From Sphingomonas sp. (lineage in GTDB: Bacteria; Pseudomonadota; Alphaproteobacteria; Sphingomonadales; Sphingomonadaceae), in contig JAJNQF010000156.1 of the NCBI GenBank assembly GCA_021154945.1, positions 1-6,466 of the forward strand: 6,466 bases of DNA, written 5' to 3'. Positions 5,708 to 6,466 of this stretch are shown piece after piece; the first letter of the stretch is position 1, and every line of letters begins with the position of its first letter. The translations under genes were made by a program, and so were the position numbers. The notes below the pieces were generated by a model, which was not told where the DNA came from, did no database searches, and saw nothing but the letters and a program-made list of their open reading frames with translations.

Positions 5708-6466
5708 TCAGCGGAACTTGCCGCTGAGCGATACGCCGATGATCCGCGGTTCGTTGAACACCGCCGCCATGTAGTTCTCGATCACACCCTTGAGGTTCTT
5801 CTCACCCGTGATGTTGCGCGCGAATACCGCGAATTCATACGCATCGTCCGGCGCGGCGTAACCGATCTTCAGACCACCCTCGAAGTTGCCGTTCGCGGTG
5901 AACTCCTTGGTCTTGTACAGCACGAACTGCGTATAGCCCTGGATGTTGAAGTCGCCCGCAATGAACGCGCGACCGCCATTGCCGAGCGGCTGGTCGTACC
6001 GCGCGGTGAAGTCGACGTTATACTCTGGCGCGTTCGGCAGCGGGTTGCCGTCGATCTGCGCGAACGTGTTGGCGCCCACCTTGATCGTCGGATCCTCGAC
6101 CGTGCAGACCACGACGCCGTTCAGGATGCAGACCTGCGCGTAGACGTTCTTGTCGCGGATCTTGCTGTGCAACAGGCTCAGCCCCGCACCCAGCGTCAGG
6201 TTCGGCACCGGCTTCCAGTTCGCCTCGGCCTCCATGCCGTACGCATCCGCCTTGTCGGCATTGAACAGCACGCCATTGCCGTTCACGTCGTTGCCGTTGA
6301 GCTGGATGTCCTTGACGCGGTAGGCGAAGACCGTCGCGTTCAGGCTCAGCGTGTTATCCAGCAGGCGGCTCTTGACGCCACCCTCCCACGACAGGATCGT
6401 TTCCGACTTGGCGGTCGTGAAGTCCGAATTGAACACCGCCGACCGGCCCTGGATCGTCGGCCCGCG
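5708..6466 (-). CDS. TonB-dependent outer-membrane receptor, C-terminal part of the beta-barrel
   Basis: This is the last 252 residues of an outer-membrane active-transport receptor, powered from the inner membrane by TonB-ExbBD. The frame is open to the window edge, so the N-terminal TonB box, plug and first barrel strands are missing here. An in-frame GTG at 6436 is not a real start, because receptor-like sequence (RGPTIQGRSAVFNSDF) continues upstream of it. Recognisable barrel sequence includes ETILSWEGGVKSRLLDNTL, LNATVFAYRVKDIQLN, AYGMEAEANWKPVPNLTL and the terminal IGVSLSGKFR. Alternating polar/hydrophobic strands and Gly/Asn-rich loops support the call. An extracellular-type loop holds two cysteines seven residues apart (codons at 6130 and 6106). 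The ligand cannot be told from this part: siderophore, cobalamin-like compound or, as common in sphingomonads, a carbohydrate or aromatic. A palindromic repeat follows the stop at 16 bp. Confidence 0.9.
   Translation of the reverse strand, partial: RGPTIQGRSAVFNSDFTTAKSETILSWEGGVKSRLLDNTLSLNATVFAYRVKDIQLNGNDVNGNGVLFNADKADAYGMEAEANWKPVPNLTLGAGLSLLHSKIRDKNVYAQVCILNGVVVCTVEDPTIKVGANTFAQIDGNPLPNAPEYNVDFTARYDQPLGNGGRAFIAGDFNIQGYTQFVLYKTKEFTANGNFEGGLKIGYAAPDDAYEFAVFARNITGEKNLKGVIENYMAAVFNEPRIIGVSLSGKFR

Noticed and set aside
5484..5774. A 96-codon plus-strand frame across the intergenic repeat
   Set aside because: It is mostly repeat-derived sequence and runs into the antisense of the receptor gene.
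6434..6436. GTG as the start codon of the receptor gene
   Set aside because: The frame stays open to the window edge with receptor-like sequence upstream, and 242 residues would lack the plug and most of the barrel.

Overview
The window looks like a piece of a high-GC alphaproteobacterial chromosome, most likely a sphingomonad. The reasons are the GC-rich sequence, the TonB-dependent receptor, the palindromic intergenic repeats, and a large GH18–deacetylase–glycosyltransferase protein beginning MSLNPVFYD..GRRRRR, a style I associate with Sphingomonas relatives. The taxonomic call is inference from recognition, not a search. All supported genes lie on the minus strand, so transcription runs from high to low coordinates.

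Layout from high to low coordinates: (1) 5708-6466 is the C-terminal part of a TonB-dependent outer-membrane receptor whose 5' part is off the window. (2) 5399-5707 is intergenic. It holds a near-perfect nested inverted repeat just after the receptor stop, a small dyad region, and a well-placed sigma70-like promoter. (3) 2030-5398 encodes a single 1122-residue membrane protein. It joins a periplasmic GH18-like glycosidase, a periplasmic NodB-type (CE4) polysaccharide deacetylase and a cytoplasmic family 2 processive glycosyltransferase. (4) 1660-2029 is intergenic, with a 95-bp REP-like inverted repeat 40 bp after that gene's stop and the leader of the next operon. (5) 1-1659 is modA-modB-modC, the ABC importer for molybdate. 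The genes are tightly packed (stop and start abut between modA and modB; 11-bp overlap between modB and modC), and modC is cut by the window edge.

The mod genes form one transport system: ModA is the periplasmic binding protein, ModB the permease and ModC the ATPase. The trifunctional protein appears to be a self-contained machine that would polymerise a beta-linked GlcNAc-type polymer at the inner membrane, then deacetylate and cut it in the periplasm. Its substrate, linkage and physiological role cannot be read from sequence. Nothing visible ties it functionally to either neighbour.

The most notable points are the three-enzyme fusion with all catalytic signatures intact, a promoter placed so that the mRNA should start exactly at the ATG (leaderless), and two palindromic repeats at gene 3' ends. 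One of these repeats shows compensatory base changes that preserve its small hairpins at the expense of the long stem.
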